From the NCBI GenBank assembly GCA_023420895.1, contig JAEZUY010000029.1, forward strand, positions 75,035-139,034: a stretch of DNA of 64,000 nt, written 5' to 3'. Source of the stretch: Bacillota bacterium (lineage in GTDB: Bacteria > Bacillota > Clostridia > Tissierellales > Gottschalkiaceae). Below, piece by piece: positions 36,483 to 45,304 of this stretch. Positions within the stretch are counted from its first letter, which is position 1. Each line of letters starts with the position of its first letter. The position numbers were made by a program, and so were the translations under genes. The notes below the pieces were generated by a model. The model saw only the letters and a program-made list of their open reading frames with translations. It had not been told where the DNA came from and ran no database searches.

Positions 36483-39011
36483 TTGCAAATAAGCGGGAAA
36501 TTGAAAAAATTCACTGTATTAATACCTATATTTCTTATACTGGCAATATTCTTTTCAATAATGCATAAAAATGTGAATAAAAAAGAAAGATTTTATATGG
36601 TCAAAGATGACTTTTCATCATTCGGAATAGTTCTCGATAAAACAGTGCATGAACTCGGAATAGAAGGACTTCGGATTGAAGCCGTTCCGGAAAGAGAGTT
36701 CATGATGAAAAATTACGGCGAAAGAGATATGTTCGAAGTGAAGAGAAGACTCACTGCCTTGAGAGACAAGACATACGTTCCGTTTATAAAGCCCACTGTA
36801 GTTTTTGCAGTGGACAGAACCAGAGTAAATGAAAATATAGATTCATGGAAAAGTCTCATAGATTCGGATTACAAAGTTCTTTTTTCAAGTTTAGAAGAAG
36901 ACTTGGGAGTTTCATCTCTGCTGGCTATGAATATAAGTCTGGGATACAATGAAAAAAACTTGACCCATGCTGAGGAAGTTTTCAAAGAAATGGAGAAAGA
37001 CGGCAGAATAGGATATCTGAATGAATATAAAGAGGATGATATGAATCTTATAAACATATCCAAGCCGGAAGAGTACCCTATAATGGTACTCTGGGACTAT
37101 CAGGCCGCATATATAAAGAGCAATGTAAATGAAAATTTCGATTTGATAGTTCCCAAAGACGGAACTTTAACGACCACTATGGGAATGATGTCCACCAGCG
37201 AAAAAGGAAGAGAATCGGATGAGTTTTTCAGAATAACAAAGTTTCTCAAGAGTGAAGAAGGACAGAAGCTTCTAGCAGACAATGAATACAGGACTATTCA
37301 TGAGGATGCGAATATAGAAATATATCCTGATGAAGAAAGCTACAGTTCAGCTGTTGAGATTAAAGATTATAATGCGTGGAATACGACCCTCAACAGATTT
37401 TACAGAGCGAGAACTTATCCCAATATAAGAATAAAGCTGATTCTGCTCTCGACATTCATAGTTTTCTGGTCATTTTACGGACTGAAGAGACTTCCGGACA
37501 ACAATATAAGCAAGTATTTTTCAATTGAAGCATTTATGCTTATATTCTGGGCGAGCATAAGATATGCAGAATCGATTCCAAGTTTCTATGAAGTGAGAGA
37601 ACATCTGTCATATCTTTACTATATTCCTATGAACGTCATGTCTCTGGTATTTTACTATATATTCTATCTTTACAGAAACAGAGATGTGGAAGATATACCT
37701 AGGAAAAACTTTATTATTACAGTTTCTATAACAGCGATATTCATAATAATAGCAGTTACTAACGGTTTTCACGGAATATTTATTACACCGAATACAGAGA
37801 CCGGGGGCGTTTATAAATATCAGCCTATGTACTATCTGAATCTTTTGTGGATTATAACACTGGTATGCATGGGAATTTACCATATGAATAAAGTTCTTTT
37901 CAGAAGAAACAAGAAATTTCTTTCGGCAGTATTTTTAATATATTTTACAATTGTCGCTTTATATATTGCAGCTCACAGTAAAGGAATTATAGAGCTGAAT
38001 ATAACGCTCAGCATGATAATAATGATTATCATAGGGATGGAGCTTAAAATAAGATATCTGCTTTTTGAGAATCAGTTCATGGACATGCCTTTTTTCCAGA
38101 AAAGCAATAATATAATGGTAATATTCAACGACAAGCTCGATATAGTCTATATGAGCAATAACGGAGAAAAACTCAGAAAATATATGACCAGAGAACTTTT
38201 GGCGCAGAAAATGGAATATCTTGACGGACCGAGATTCATACTCGACAGGGATATGCCTGAAAGATATTTCGGAAAGCTTTACAGAGGAATGAACGGCTAT
38301 ATTATGATGCTTGAAGACATGACAAAAATATATGAACTGAACAGGGAGCTGAACAATAAAAATATTGAACTGAGGAATAAGCATAAACTGCTTTCGAAAG
38401 AGAGAAATGTAAGAGAAGAGCTTGCTTCTCTGAGAGTGAGCGTAAATCTTATGAACAATATAGAATATGCAATAGAAGACAATCTGAAAAATCTCAAAGT
38501 CTATCTGAAAGATCTTTATGACGGGAAAAATGTGAAATACAATGCAGATCATATATATATGCTCTGCCGATATATAAAACAGAGAGCGCAGATGTCAGTT
38601 CTGGCGATGAAGAATGAAAAAATGAACAAAGAGAGAACTCTCAAAGTGCTCAACGATTTAGTAGATGAATTTAAGAATAAAGAGTTCGACTTCTTCATAG
38701 TTATTGCAGGAGATGAAGAGATATCTGTAAGCTCACTGATAGAGATACATCAGTTTTTCTACAGTCTTCTGAAGACTTATTACAGGTATGAAAATTCCTC
38801 TATGTTCTGCAGACTGGTAAATTCAAAAGATTCTGTCAAAATAGTAGTTAATATGAATATGGACGCCAGCGATATGCTCGATTTCACTTCTAAGATAGAC
38901 AGAATGCAGGAAAAATTCAAAAGGAGAATAAAGCTTACAAACGATGAAGAAGATATGATTCTGGAATATGAAATTCCTAAGGAGGAGGGTGAAGATATTG
39001 GAACTTTATAA
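36483..39011 (+). CDS. Solute-binding-like / 7TM sensor with degenerate kinase region
   Basis: 842 residues. Seen: one N-terminal membrane helix (about 10-27); an extracytoplasmic domain (about 35-305) resembling extracellular solute-binding proteins (FDLIVPKDGTLTTTMGM, then FLKSEEGQKLLADNEYR); seven membrane helices (about 316-523); a PAS-like segment (about 540-618, NIMVIFNDKLDIVYMSNNGE); a coiled coil; a helical pair without an H-box His; and a C-terminal alpha/beta part without N, G1 or G2 boxes. I infer a receptor or pseudokinase subunit for the kinase encoded next, whose start overlaps this stop by 14 bases. TTG 36483 is chosen for its AAGGAGG site. No transporter genes are adjacent. 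Confidence 0.72.
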   Translation: MQISGKLKKFTVLIPIFLILAIFFSIMHKNVNKKERFYMVKDDFSSFGIVLDKTVHELGIEGLRIEAVPEREFMMKNYGERDMFEVKRRLTALRDKTYVPFIKPTVVFAVDRTRVNENIDSWKSLIDSDYKVLFSSLEEDLGVSSLLAMNISLGYNEKNLTHAEEVFKEMEKDGRIGYLNEYKEDDMNLINISKPEEYPIMVLWDYQAAYIKSNVNENFDLIVPKDGTLTTTMGMMSTSEKGRESDEFFRITKFLKSEEGQKLLADNEYRTIHEDANIEIYPDEESYSSAVEIKDYNAWNTTLNRFYRARTYPNIRIKLILLSTFIVFWSFYGLKRLPDNNISKYFSIEAFMLIFWASIRYAESIPSFYEVREHLSYLYYIPMNVMSLVFYYIFYLYRNRDVEDIPRKNFIITVSITAIFIIIAVTNGFHGIFITPNTETGGVYKYQPMYYLNLLWIITLVCMGIYHMNKVLFRRNKKFLSAVFLIYFTIVALYIAAHSKGIIELNITLSMIIMIIIGMELKIRYLLFENQFMDMPFFQKSNNIMVIFNDKLDIVYMSNNGEKLRKYMTRELLAQKMEYLDGPRFILDRDMPERYFGKLYRGMNGYIMMLEDMTKIYELNRELNNKNIELRNKHKLLSKERNVREELASLRVSVNLMNNIEYAIEDNLKNLKVYLKDLYDGKNVKYNADHIYMLCRYIKQRAQMSVLAMKNEKMNKERTLKVLNDLVDEFKNKEFDFFIVIAGDEEISVSSLIEIHQFFYSLLKTYYRYENSSMFCRLVNSKDSVKIVVNMNMDASDMLDFTSKIDRMQEKFKRRIKLTNDEEDMILEYEIPKEEGEDIGTL

Positions 39012-40434
39012 ATTTGAAGAATTTCTGATAAAAGTATTTTCAATTCTGATGTTCCTGACTCTCTTCTTGAATCTGGTGATATTCGTACTTTCTTTTTATT
39101 CATTTGAAGGAAAAAGAAGAATCAAGTTCGCGCTTTATAATTTGAGCAATCTCGTCGCGGCTTTTACCTTTCTGCTCATTCTGATAGATATATCTTATAA
39201 CTTCAACTACGGAGTGAGGGTGAGAGAGTTTTCAGATATAAGATATCTTCTGCTGTACAGTGCAGGAGCCAGAATAATGTTTATAGATCAGCTGAGAAAG
39301 AATAATTTTTCTGAAAAAGTCAGAACTGTTTTTGCTGTACTGAAACTTCTGGTGATTATTTCTCTTCTTCCTTTTACTGATTCATTTATAAGCTATACGG
39401 CTCATAAAGTCATATTCTATATAGCATGCATTCTTCTTATAGATGAAAATACTGCTATAGGAATAAGGACATTTCTGTATCTAAAAAGAAATGTCACTCT
39501 GATAAGCATAGTAGAAGCTTTCGCAAAACTTGAGAGCGGTGTTATATTTGCAGATAAAAAAGGAAGAGTGAGACTGATAAATCCTTATATGTCGGAACTT
39601 ATGAAAGAAGCCGGAATATATAGAATAGAGAATCTTTCAGAAATAAGCAGACTGTTCGAAAAACTTGATGTCAGAAGCTTCGGAAAAGACAGGATTGTGA
39701 CTTTTAAGAACGGAAAGACTTATCAGATAATAAAAGATGAAGTAAAAATAAAAAATAAGAAATATATACAGGCAGTATTCAACGATATAACGAAACTGTA
39801 CAATCTGAACAAGAAGCTGGAAATGAAGAATGAACAGCTGGAATACTATAATGAAGAGATATCGGAAATACTGAAAAATATAGACGATATTATTCTTGAA
39901 AAGGAATCTATAAAGATCAGACAGCAGGTTCACGATATAATCGGGCAGAGGCTTTCTATTGTGAATGCGGCTACCGGCGAAATAGAAATGACGGGTCATT
40001 CAAATGCAAAGCTTGAAGATCTGAATGAGCTTATAGACACTCTGATTGAAGACCTGAAGAGAGAAAGACTCGGAACTTACGATGACATATTTGAATATCT
40101 TAAAGAGTCTTTCAGCATAGTCGGAGTGAATATAGATATAGAAGGAAAGATACCTAAAAATCCGAAAATCAGAAACAGCATAGCCTTAATTTTAAGAGAG
40201 GCTATAACTAATGCTATATGTCATGCCAATGCAAATGAAATCAATATGAAGATTGAAGAAGATATAGACAGCATTGTTATTGAAATATGGGATAATGGTG
40301 AAATTAAAGAAACTAAGATATCTGAAGGAACAGGCATGAGAGGAATAAGAAGAAGAGTTGAAGAAGATCTCGGGGGAAAACTTGAGATAATTCTAACAGA
40401 CGGATTTAAGATGAAAATAACGGTACCTGCATAA
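38998..40434 (+). CDS. Membrane histidine kinase (HisKA_3-like)
   Basis: 478 residues. N-terminal region with about five membrane helices (about 10-150), a PAS-like segment (about 175-270, LESGVIFADKKGRVRLIN), a coiled coil (about 265-300), a phosphoacceptor helix with RQQVHDIIGQRLSIV, and an HATPase domain with LREAITNAICHANANE (N box), EIWDNGE (G1) and EGTGMRGIRRRVEEDLGGK (G2). The H-D-x-x-G-Q pattern pairs with NarL/FixJ-type regulators, and one is encoded convergently at 40468. TTG 38998 lies inside the previous gene behind GGAGGAGGG, so the two sensors are coupled. Ligand unknown. Confidence 0.85.
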   Translation: MELYKFEEFLIKVFSILMFLTLFLNLVIFVLSFYSFEGKRRIKFALYNLSNLVAAFTFLLILIDISYNFNYGVRVREFSDIRYLLLYSAGARIMFIDQLRKNNFSEKVRTVFAVLKLLVIISLLPFTDSFISYTAHKVIFYIACILLIDENTAIGIRTFLYLKRNVTLISIVEAFAKLESGVIFADKKGRVRLINPYMSELMKEAGIYRIENLSEISRLFEKLDVRSFGKDRIVTFKNGKTYQIIKDEVKIKNKKYIQAVFNDITKLYNLNKKLEMKNEQLEYYNEEISEILKNIDDIILEKESIKIRQQVHDIIGQRLSIVNAATGEIEMTGHSNAKLEDLNELIDTLIEDLKRERLGTYDDIFEYLKESFSIVGVNIDIEGKIPKNPKIRNSIALILREAITNAICHANANEINMKIEEDIDSIVIEIWDNGEIKETKISEGTGMRGIRRRVEEDLGGKLEIILTDGFKMKITVPA

Positions 40435-40445
40435 GGATGTAAAAA

Positions 40446-40477
40446 AGCCGGGGTCAAATGACCTCGGCTATAATTTT
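40446..40477. terminator. Bidirectional terminator between kinase and regulator
   Basis: AGCCGGGGTCA (40446-40456) pairs with TGACCTCGGCT (40459-40469, one G-U). T runs follow on the plus strand, and A runs precede the stem, giving T on the minus strand. It contains the last bases of the response regulator gene. Confidence 0.9.
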
Positions 40478-41118
40478 TTTTCCATCGTTTCTTCATCAAA
40501 CATAATTTCCGGATCTATATATCCTTTTTTTGTTGCATATGCAAGCAGCTGGGCTCTATTGTCGAAACCGCTTTTTTCAAGCAGTTTGGATATATAAGTC
40601 TTTATCGTGTTGTGACTGTATCCCAGCTTATCGCCAATCCTATTCACACTGAAACCGCAGCATAAATACTGCAGTATTTCCACTTCCAAGTCGGAGAATT
40701 CATAAGTTTCATCAGTATCTTTCGAATAGCCGACAAATGTGCTCGGAAAGATTTTGTAGTCTTCCAGTGAAGTCTGAAGCATGCTTATAAGATTCTTAGG
40801 ATGAATATCTTTATAGAGATATCCGTCTGCGCCGACTTCCTTTGCCCTTTTTATAAGTATATATTCTTTCATCCCGGTCAGAATGAACACTTTTATATTT
40901 GGGAACTCTTTCTTTATATCTTCAGTGGCATCGATTCCGTTTCCATCTGCAGTATATACGTCCATAAGCACTATATCCGGCTTATATTCTCTGCATAAAT
41001 CTAATGCGTCTGAAGCGTTGGGAGTTGAAGCTACAACTTCGAAGTTTCCGGAAGAATTCAGCATAACTGAAAAGGACTCTCTTAGAATAGTGTGATCCTC
41101 AACCAGTAAAACTTTCAT
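40468..41118 (-). CDS. Response regulator, NarL/FixJ family
   Basis: 216 residues: a receiver domain (LLVEDHTILRESF acidic pair, IVLMDVYTADGNGID with the phosphoacceptor Asp, FILTGMKEY, ADGYLYKDI with the conserved Lys) and a C-terminal LuxR-type HTH (FSDLEVEILQYLCCGFSVNRIGDKLGYSHNTIKTYISKLLEK). It converges on the two sensor genes, and its family suits the HisKA_3-like kinase. It has TAGGAGGAG before the ATG and a palindrome near its likely transcription start. Confidence 0.93.
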   Translation of the reverse strand: MKVLLVEDHTILRESFSVMLNSSGNFEVVASTPNASDALDLCREYKPDIVLMDVYTADGNGIDATEDIKKEFPNIKVFILTGMKEYILIKRAKEVGADGYLYKDIHPKNLISMLQTSLEDYKIFPSTFVGYSKDTDETYEFSDLEVEILQYLCCGFSVNRIGDKLGYSHNTIKTYISKLLEKSGFDNRAQLLAYATKKGYIDPEIMFDEETMEKKL

Positions 41119-41142
41119 TTTTTAATATTCTCCTCCTAAACT

Positions 41143-41158
41143 ATATACTTTAGTATAT
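41143..41158. promoter_or_regulatory. 7-2-7 palindrome upstream of the response regulator
   Basis: ATATACT, TT, AGTATAT: a perfect inverted repeat with 7-base arms and a 2-base centre. The minus-strand -10-like TATAAT (41167-41162) lies just upstream, so the palindrome would cover the start site. NarL itself binds 7-2-7 repeats. Confidence 0.4.
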
Positions 41159-41199
41159 CATATTATACCCAAACGGATATAGTATTAAAGATTTATAGA

Positions 41200-41208
41200 T
41201 GTTATAAT
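41200..41208 (+). promoter_or_regulatory. Extended -10 promoter of the pspA operon
   Basis: TGTTATAAT at 41200-41208, a perfect extended -10, about 80 bases before the pspA start. Confidence 0.55.
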
Positions 41209-41288
41209 GATAGTGTAGTCAGGAAATCGTTATCAATTAAATAAATTCAAATGAAAATAGTTAAAAATGAGAAATGGAGGGTATAATT

Positions 41289-41963
41289 ATGGCAAGCATA
41301 CTTACAAGATTTAAAGATATAATGTCTTCGAATATCAATTCACTTTTAGATAGAGCAGAAGATCCTGCGAAACTCGTAGATGAGTATATAAGACAGATGG
41401 AAAGCGATTTAGGCAAGGTGAAAGCTGAAACTGCTTCAGTTATGGCGGAAGCCGCTAAAGCTAAAAGAGATCTTAATTCATGTGAAGAAGAAATAGAAAT
41501 GATGACAAAATATGCAAAAAGAGCTCTTGAAGCCGGAAGTGAAGCAGATGCAAGAACTTTCCTCGAAAAGAAAAAAGAGCTTGAAACTAAGAGAGAAAGT
41601 CTCAAGGCTTTAAGCGATTCTGCAGACGGAAATGCAAAAAAAGTCAGAGAAATGCACGATAAACTGTGTTCAGATATAGAGAGACTTAAAGGAAAGAGAG
41701 CAGAAATAAAATCGAAAGTCGCAATAGCTGAAACTACGAAGAAAGTGAGCGCCTTTGATAAAATCGGAACCAGCACAGGAAAATTCGAGTCGCTTGAAGA
41801 AAAAGCCGACAGAATGCTGGATGAAGCCAATGCTATGAGTGAGCTTGAAGGCGGAAATGACGATATAGAAGATCTCAAAGCTAAATACAGTTCAGATGTC
41901 GCAGACAGCGATATAGATGCGGAACTTGAAGCTCTTAAAGCTGAACTTGGAAAAACAGAATAA
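41289..41963 (+). CDS. pspA: PspA/IM30 family membrane-stress protein
   Basis: About 224 residues, nearly all alpha-helical and charged, as in PspA/IM30/LiaH. It starts ASILTRFKDIMSSNINSLLDRAEDPAKLVDEYIRQME, the family N-terminus (key parts: NSLLDRAEDP, YIRQME). ATG 41289 follows GGAGGGTATAATT; an ATG 15 bases upstream overlaps the ribosome site. It forms an operon with an SPFH protein and a zinc-ribbon membrane protein, like the pspA-ydjG-ydjH-ydjI operon of Bacillus, so a role in protecting or repairing the membrane is likely. Confidence 0.92.
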   Translation: MASILTRFKDIMSSNINSLLDRAEDPAKLVDEYIRQMESDLGKVKAETASVMAEAAKAKRDLNSCEEEIEMMTKYAKRALEAGSEADARTFLEKKKELETKRESLKALSDSADGNAKKVREMHDKLCSDIERLKGKRAEIKSKVAIAETTKKVSAFDKIGTSTGKFESLEEKADRMLDEANAMSELEGGNDDIEDLKAKYSSDVADSDIDAELEALKAELGKTE

Positions 41964-41995
41964 CACGCAGATTATTAAGAAAGAGGGATTAAGTT

Positions 41996-43003
41996 ATGGG
42001 ATTTTTCGGAAATCAGTTTGCGAATGTAGTTGAATGGGAAGAATACAATGACGAGACTATATTCTGGAAATGGGCAAATAAAGAGATAAAAAAAGGAAGT
42101 AAACTTATAATAAGACAGGGACAGGATGCTATATTCATGTTCAACGGAAAAGTGGAAGGAATTTTCAAAGATGAAGGAAGTTTCGATATAGAAACTGAAA
42201 TAGTTCCTTTTCTTTCTACACTGAAAGGATTCAAATTCGGATTCAATACAGGCATGAGAGCGGAAGTCCTTTTTATAAATACAAAAGAGTTCACAGTGAA
42301 ATGGGGAACTAAGAATGCTATAAATATACCTACTCCGGGTCTTCCGGGAGGTATGCCTATAAGAGCTTTCGGAACTTTCAACTGCAAAGTTGACGACTAC
42401 AATGTGCTTATAGAAAAAATAGCGGGAATAAAGCATCAGTTCACTATAGACGATGTTAAAGAGAGAGTTATAGCTGTTCTGGATCAGCTTTTAATGAAAT
42501 GGATATCGATTGAAGGAAAAGATATATTCAATCTTCAGGCCAATGCTTTTGAAATAGCTAAAGGGATAAAAGAAGATCTCGATATGGAGATGAGAAAAAT
42601 AGGTCTTGAAATAACAGGATTCAATATAGCGAGCGTTTCATATCCTGAAGAAATTCAGGCTATGGCCAATAAAGCGGCATCTCAGAGCATGGTAGGAGAT
42701 ATGAACAAATATACGCAGATGGCGGCGGCCGACTCAATGGCTAATTCGCAGAGCGGAAGCGTTGCAGGAGACATGATGAACATGCAGATGGGAATGATGA
42801 TGGGCAAGCAGATGATGGACAATATGCAGCAGGCTCAGCAGCAACAGCAGCAGGGACAGCCTCAGCAGAATCCTCAGATGCAGCAGCCTCAAGGAGGCGG
42901 AGGAGCATCAGAACCGGCTGCAGGACCTAAATTCTGCCCTGAGTGCGGAAACAAGACAGACGGAGCGAAATTCTGCTCTAACTGCGGAACAAAACTAATA
43001 TAA
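41996..43003 (+). CDS. SPFH-domain protein with C-terminal zinc ribbon (YdjI-like)
   Basis: 335 residues. The SPFH-like part (about 20-235) starts NQFANVVEWEEYNDETIFWKW, as in the YdjI/virion-core family. A Met/Gln-rich linker (about 250-305, QQAQQQQQQGQPQQNPQMQQ) leads to a zinc ribbon with CPECGNKTDGAKFCSNCGTK. No membrane helix is evident; membrane association would be through the SPFH domain or partners. The gene lies 32 bases after pspA. In Bacillus the homologue sits with PspA. Confidence 0.9.
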   Translation: MGFFGNQFANVVEWEEYNDETIFWKWANKEIKKGSKLIIRQGQDAIFMFNGKVEGIFKDEGSFDIETEIVPFLSTLKGFKFGFNTGMRAEVLFINTKEFTVKWGTKNAINIPTPGLPGGMPIRAFGTFNCKVDDYNVLIEKIAGIKHQFTIDDVKERVIAVLDQLLMKWISIEGKDIFNLQANAFEIAKGIKEDLDMEMRKIGLEITGFNIASVSYPEEIQAMANKAASQSMVGDMNKYTQMAAADSMANSQSGSVAGDMMNMQMGMMMGKQMMDNMQQAQQQQQQGQPQQNPQMQQPQGGGGASEPAAGPKFCPECGNKTDGAKFCSNCGTKLI

Positions 43004-43022
43004 GACTGGGGGATTACAGAAA

Positions 43023-44165
43023 ATGGGGAATAGATACGACTGCAGCAGCTGTGGAGGGATAATGGTCTACGATATAAAATCAGGAAAGCTTAAATGTCCT
43101 AACTGCTCGACAGAAAGAGAAATCGTATCAGAAAGACCGATTATAGAACACAATTATGCTGAGTACAAGAAGACTAACAGAATTGAAACTGAAACTGAAA
43201 GCGTAGAGAACAAGGAAAGCACCACTATGGTGTGCAAATCATGCGGAGCGACTATAGAGATTTCACCTGAGATAACGGCTACATCGTGCCCTTATTGCAA
43301 TTCGCATATAGTGCTTGCGGAAAAACAGGAAGAAGCTATAGTTCCGGATGGAATAATGCCTTTTAAGGTGGACATGAATCAGGCGAATCTGAATTTCATG
43401 AACTGGATAAAGGGAAAAAAACTTGCACCCTCTGCACTTAAAAATCTCTATCAGAAAGACAAATTTCTTCCAGTATATATGCCTTACTGGACATTCGATG
43501 CAGACGTTCAGTCATATTACAAAGGACAGGGAGGAATATACAGAGAAGAAACTTACAGAGATGACAAAGGAGAAACTCACACTAGAACAGTTACAGACTG
43601 GTATCCTACAAGCGGAGAAGTCGGATCGAGCTTTGACGATATAGAAGTCAGAGCGGCGACTACTCTCGATGAGAAATGCATGAAATCTGTAGGAGCTTTT
43701 ACGACAGCTTCTAATCTTAAAGGATATGCTCCTGAATATATGTCAGGATTCACGGCAGAAAGATACACTGTTCCTATAGAGACCGCACACAGCGAAGCGG
43801 TGAATATTATGGAGAACAGCATGAAGAAACTTGCAGAGAACGACATACTGAGAAGATACGATACGGCTAGAGTTACAAGCATAACATCGAATTTTTACAA
43901 CGAAACTTATAAGCATGTAATGCTTCCTATATATGCCACATCTTACGGCTTTAAAGGAAAGACTTACAATGTGCTTATAAACGGAGAAACGGGAAACGTT
44001 TCAGGACAGTATCCTAAGAGCTATGCAAAGATTGCAATCATAGTAGTGGCAGTTATTATAGTAATAGCGGCGCTTCTTATGATTATGAACAAAGCGGATG
44101 CTGCAGAAGTTTATGCATACTGCCAGAATATGATGGGAATGTGTCAGTATATGCTTATAGCTTAA
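43023..44165 (+). CDS. Zinc-ribbon membrane protein (YdjG-like)
   Basis: 380 residues with two N-terminal zinc ribbons (CSSCGG with CPNCS, then CKSCGA with CPYCNSH), a central domain rich in Tyr and Trp (VYMPYWTFDADVQSYYKGQ), and one membrane helix near residue 335-358 (IAIIVVAVIIVIAALLMIM). It is the third gene of the pspA operon, 19 bases after the SPFH gene. It resembles the YdjG role; the function is not established. Confidence 0.82.
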   Translation: MGNRYDCSSCGGIMVYDIKSGKLKCPNCSTEREIVSERPIIEHNYAEYKKTNRIETETESVENKESTTMVCKSCGATIEISPEITATSCPYCNSHIVLAEKQEEAIVPDGIMPFKVDMNQANLNFMNWIKGKKLAPSALKNLYQKDKFLPVYMPYWTFDADVQSYYKGQGGIYREETYRDDKGETHTRTVTDWYPTSGEVGSSFDDIEVRAATTLDEKCMKSVGAFTTASNLKGYAPEYMSGFTAERYTVPIETAHSEAVNIMENSMKKLAENDILRRYDTARVTSITSNFYNETYKHVMLPIYATSYGFKGKTYNVLINGETGNVSGQYPKSYAKIAIIVVAVIIVIAALLMIMNKADAAEVYAYCQNMMGMCQYMLIA

Positions 44166-44230
44166 AATGAGTTCATTAATTATCGAAAAGAGATACTTAT
44201 CAGAAAATTTATCATATATAATATGAATAG

Positions 44231-44257
44231 AGACGGCTCTGGCCGTCTTTATTTTTT
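44231..44257 (+). terminator. Terminator of the pspA operon
   Basis: AGACGGC (44231-44237) pairs with GCCGTCT (44242-44248), then TTATTTTTT. It lies 66 bases after the zinc-ribbon gene and just before the radical SAM gene. Confidence 0.85.
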
Positions 44258-44272
44258 GAAAGAGGTGAGAAT

Positions 44273-45211
44273 ATGCTTTTTGGAGAAAAGAGATATAATA
44301 CGGTCGACTGGTATCTGAAGAACCGATTTGGAAAAAAGACGGTAAAACTTCCGCTGGACGGGGGATTCACATGTCCGAACAGAGACGGAACTAAAGGAAG
44401 CAGGGGATGCATATTCTGCTCAGAAAGAGGTTCCGGGGATTTTGCAGGGGACAGACTCAAGAGCATAGATTCTCAGATAGAAGATATGATTGAATTTTAC
44501 AGCAGAAAATGGCCGGATTCAGTTTATCTCGCATATTTTCAGAATTTCACCAATACTTACGACAGCATAGGAAATTTAAGGGATATTTATCTCAGAGCTC
44601 TCAGCAATCCGAATATTTCTGGAATATGCATAGCTACAAGACCGGACTGCATAGGAGAAGACGTTCTTGAGCTTTTATCTGAACTGAACAGAGAGACTTT
44701 TCTATGGGTGGAACTGGGGCTTCAGACTTCAAATGACGAAACGGGAAAGATTATAAGAAGAGGATACGGCAGCGAAGATTTCAGAACAGCGGCTGAAAAA
44801 TTAAACAGACTGGGTATAAAAACGGTTGCCCATATGATTATAAACCTGCCCGGAGAAGATATTTCGGACAATCTCAGAACACTCGATTTTATAATAGACT
44901 GCGGAATATGGGGAGTTAAATTTCATATGCTTCATATAATGAAAGGAACAGATCTTGAAAAATATTATGAAGAGAATCCTTTCTATATAATGAGCGCCGA
45001 TGAATATATAGACACTTTAACAGAGCTGATATCCAGAATGCCTGAACATATGACAGTGCACAGAATTACTGGAGATGCGCCGAGAGAGCTTTTAATAGAG
45101 CCGGAATGGTCGAGAAACAAAATATATGTGATAGGAAATCTTGAAAAAAAGCTAAAGGAGAGAAATCTCTATCAGAGCGCCTTAAGAACAGAAAAACAGA
45201 ACTTTCAATAA
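44273..45211 (+). CDS. Radical SAM protein, TIGR01212/YtqA type
   Basis: 312 residues. The cluster motif reads FTCPNRDGTKGSRGCIFCSERG, with key residues CPNRDG and GCIFC (three Cys). YLAYFQNFTNTY, IATRPDCIG, VELGLQTSND and INLPGED follow, as in the TIGR01212 family. The reaction is not established in this family. AGAGGTGAG precedes the ATG. Confidence 0.92.
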   Translation: MLFGEKRYNTVDWYLKNRFGKKTVKLPLDGGFTCPNRDGTKGSRGCIFCSERGSGDFAGDRLKSIDSQIEDMIEFYSRKWPDSVYLAYFQNFTNTYDSIGNLRDIYLRALSNPNISGICIATRPDCIGEDVLELLSELNRETFLWVELGLQTSNDETGKIIRRGYGSEDFRTAAEKLNRLGIKTVAHMIINLPGEDISDNLRTLDFIIDCGIWGVKFHMLHIMKGTDLEKYYEENPFYIMSADEYIDTLTELISRMPEHMTVHRITGDAPRELLIEPEWSRNKIYVIGNLEKKLKERNLYQSALRTEKQNFQ

Positions 45212-45242
45212 TCAGAACTTAAACATAAATTAAATAATATTA

Positions 45243-45251
45243 TGATATAAT
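45243..45251 (+). promoter_or_regulatory. Extended -10 promoter of trpP
   Basis: TGATATAAT at 45243-45251, about 54 bases before the trpP start. The leader has a small hairpin (AGTGGTA/TACCGCT) but no T-box features. Confidence 0.6.
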
Positions 45252-45304
45252 ATTCTAGTGGTATTTTACCGCTTTATAAAATGAAAGAAAGAGAGGTCTG
45301 TTTT

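Noticed and set aside
45252..45304. Tryptophan T-box or TRAP site before trpP
   Set aside because: The leader is only about 50 bases, with no T-box sequence and no run of GAG/TAG triplets.
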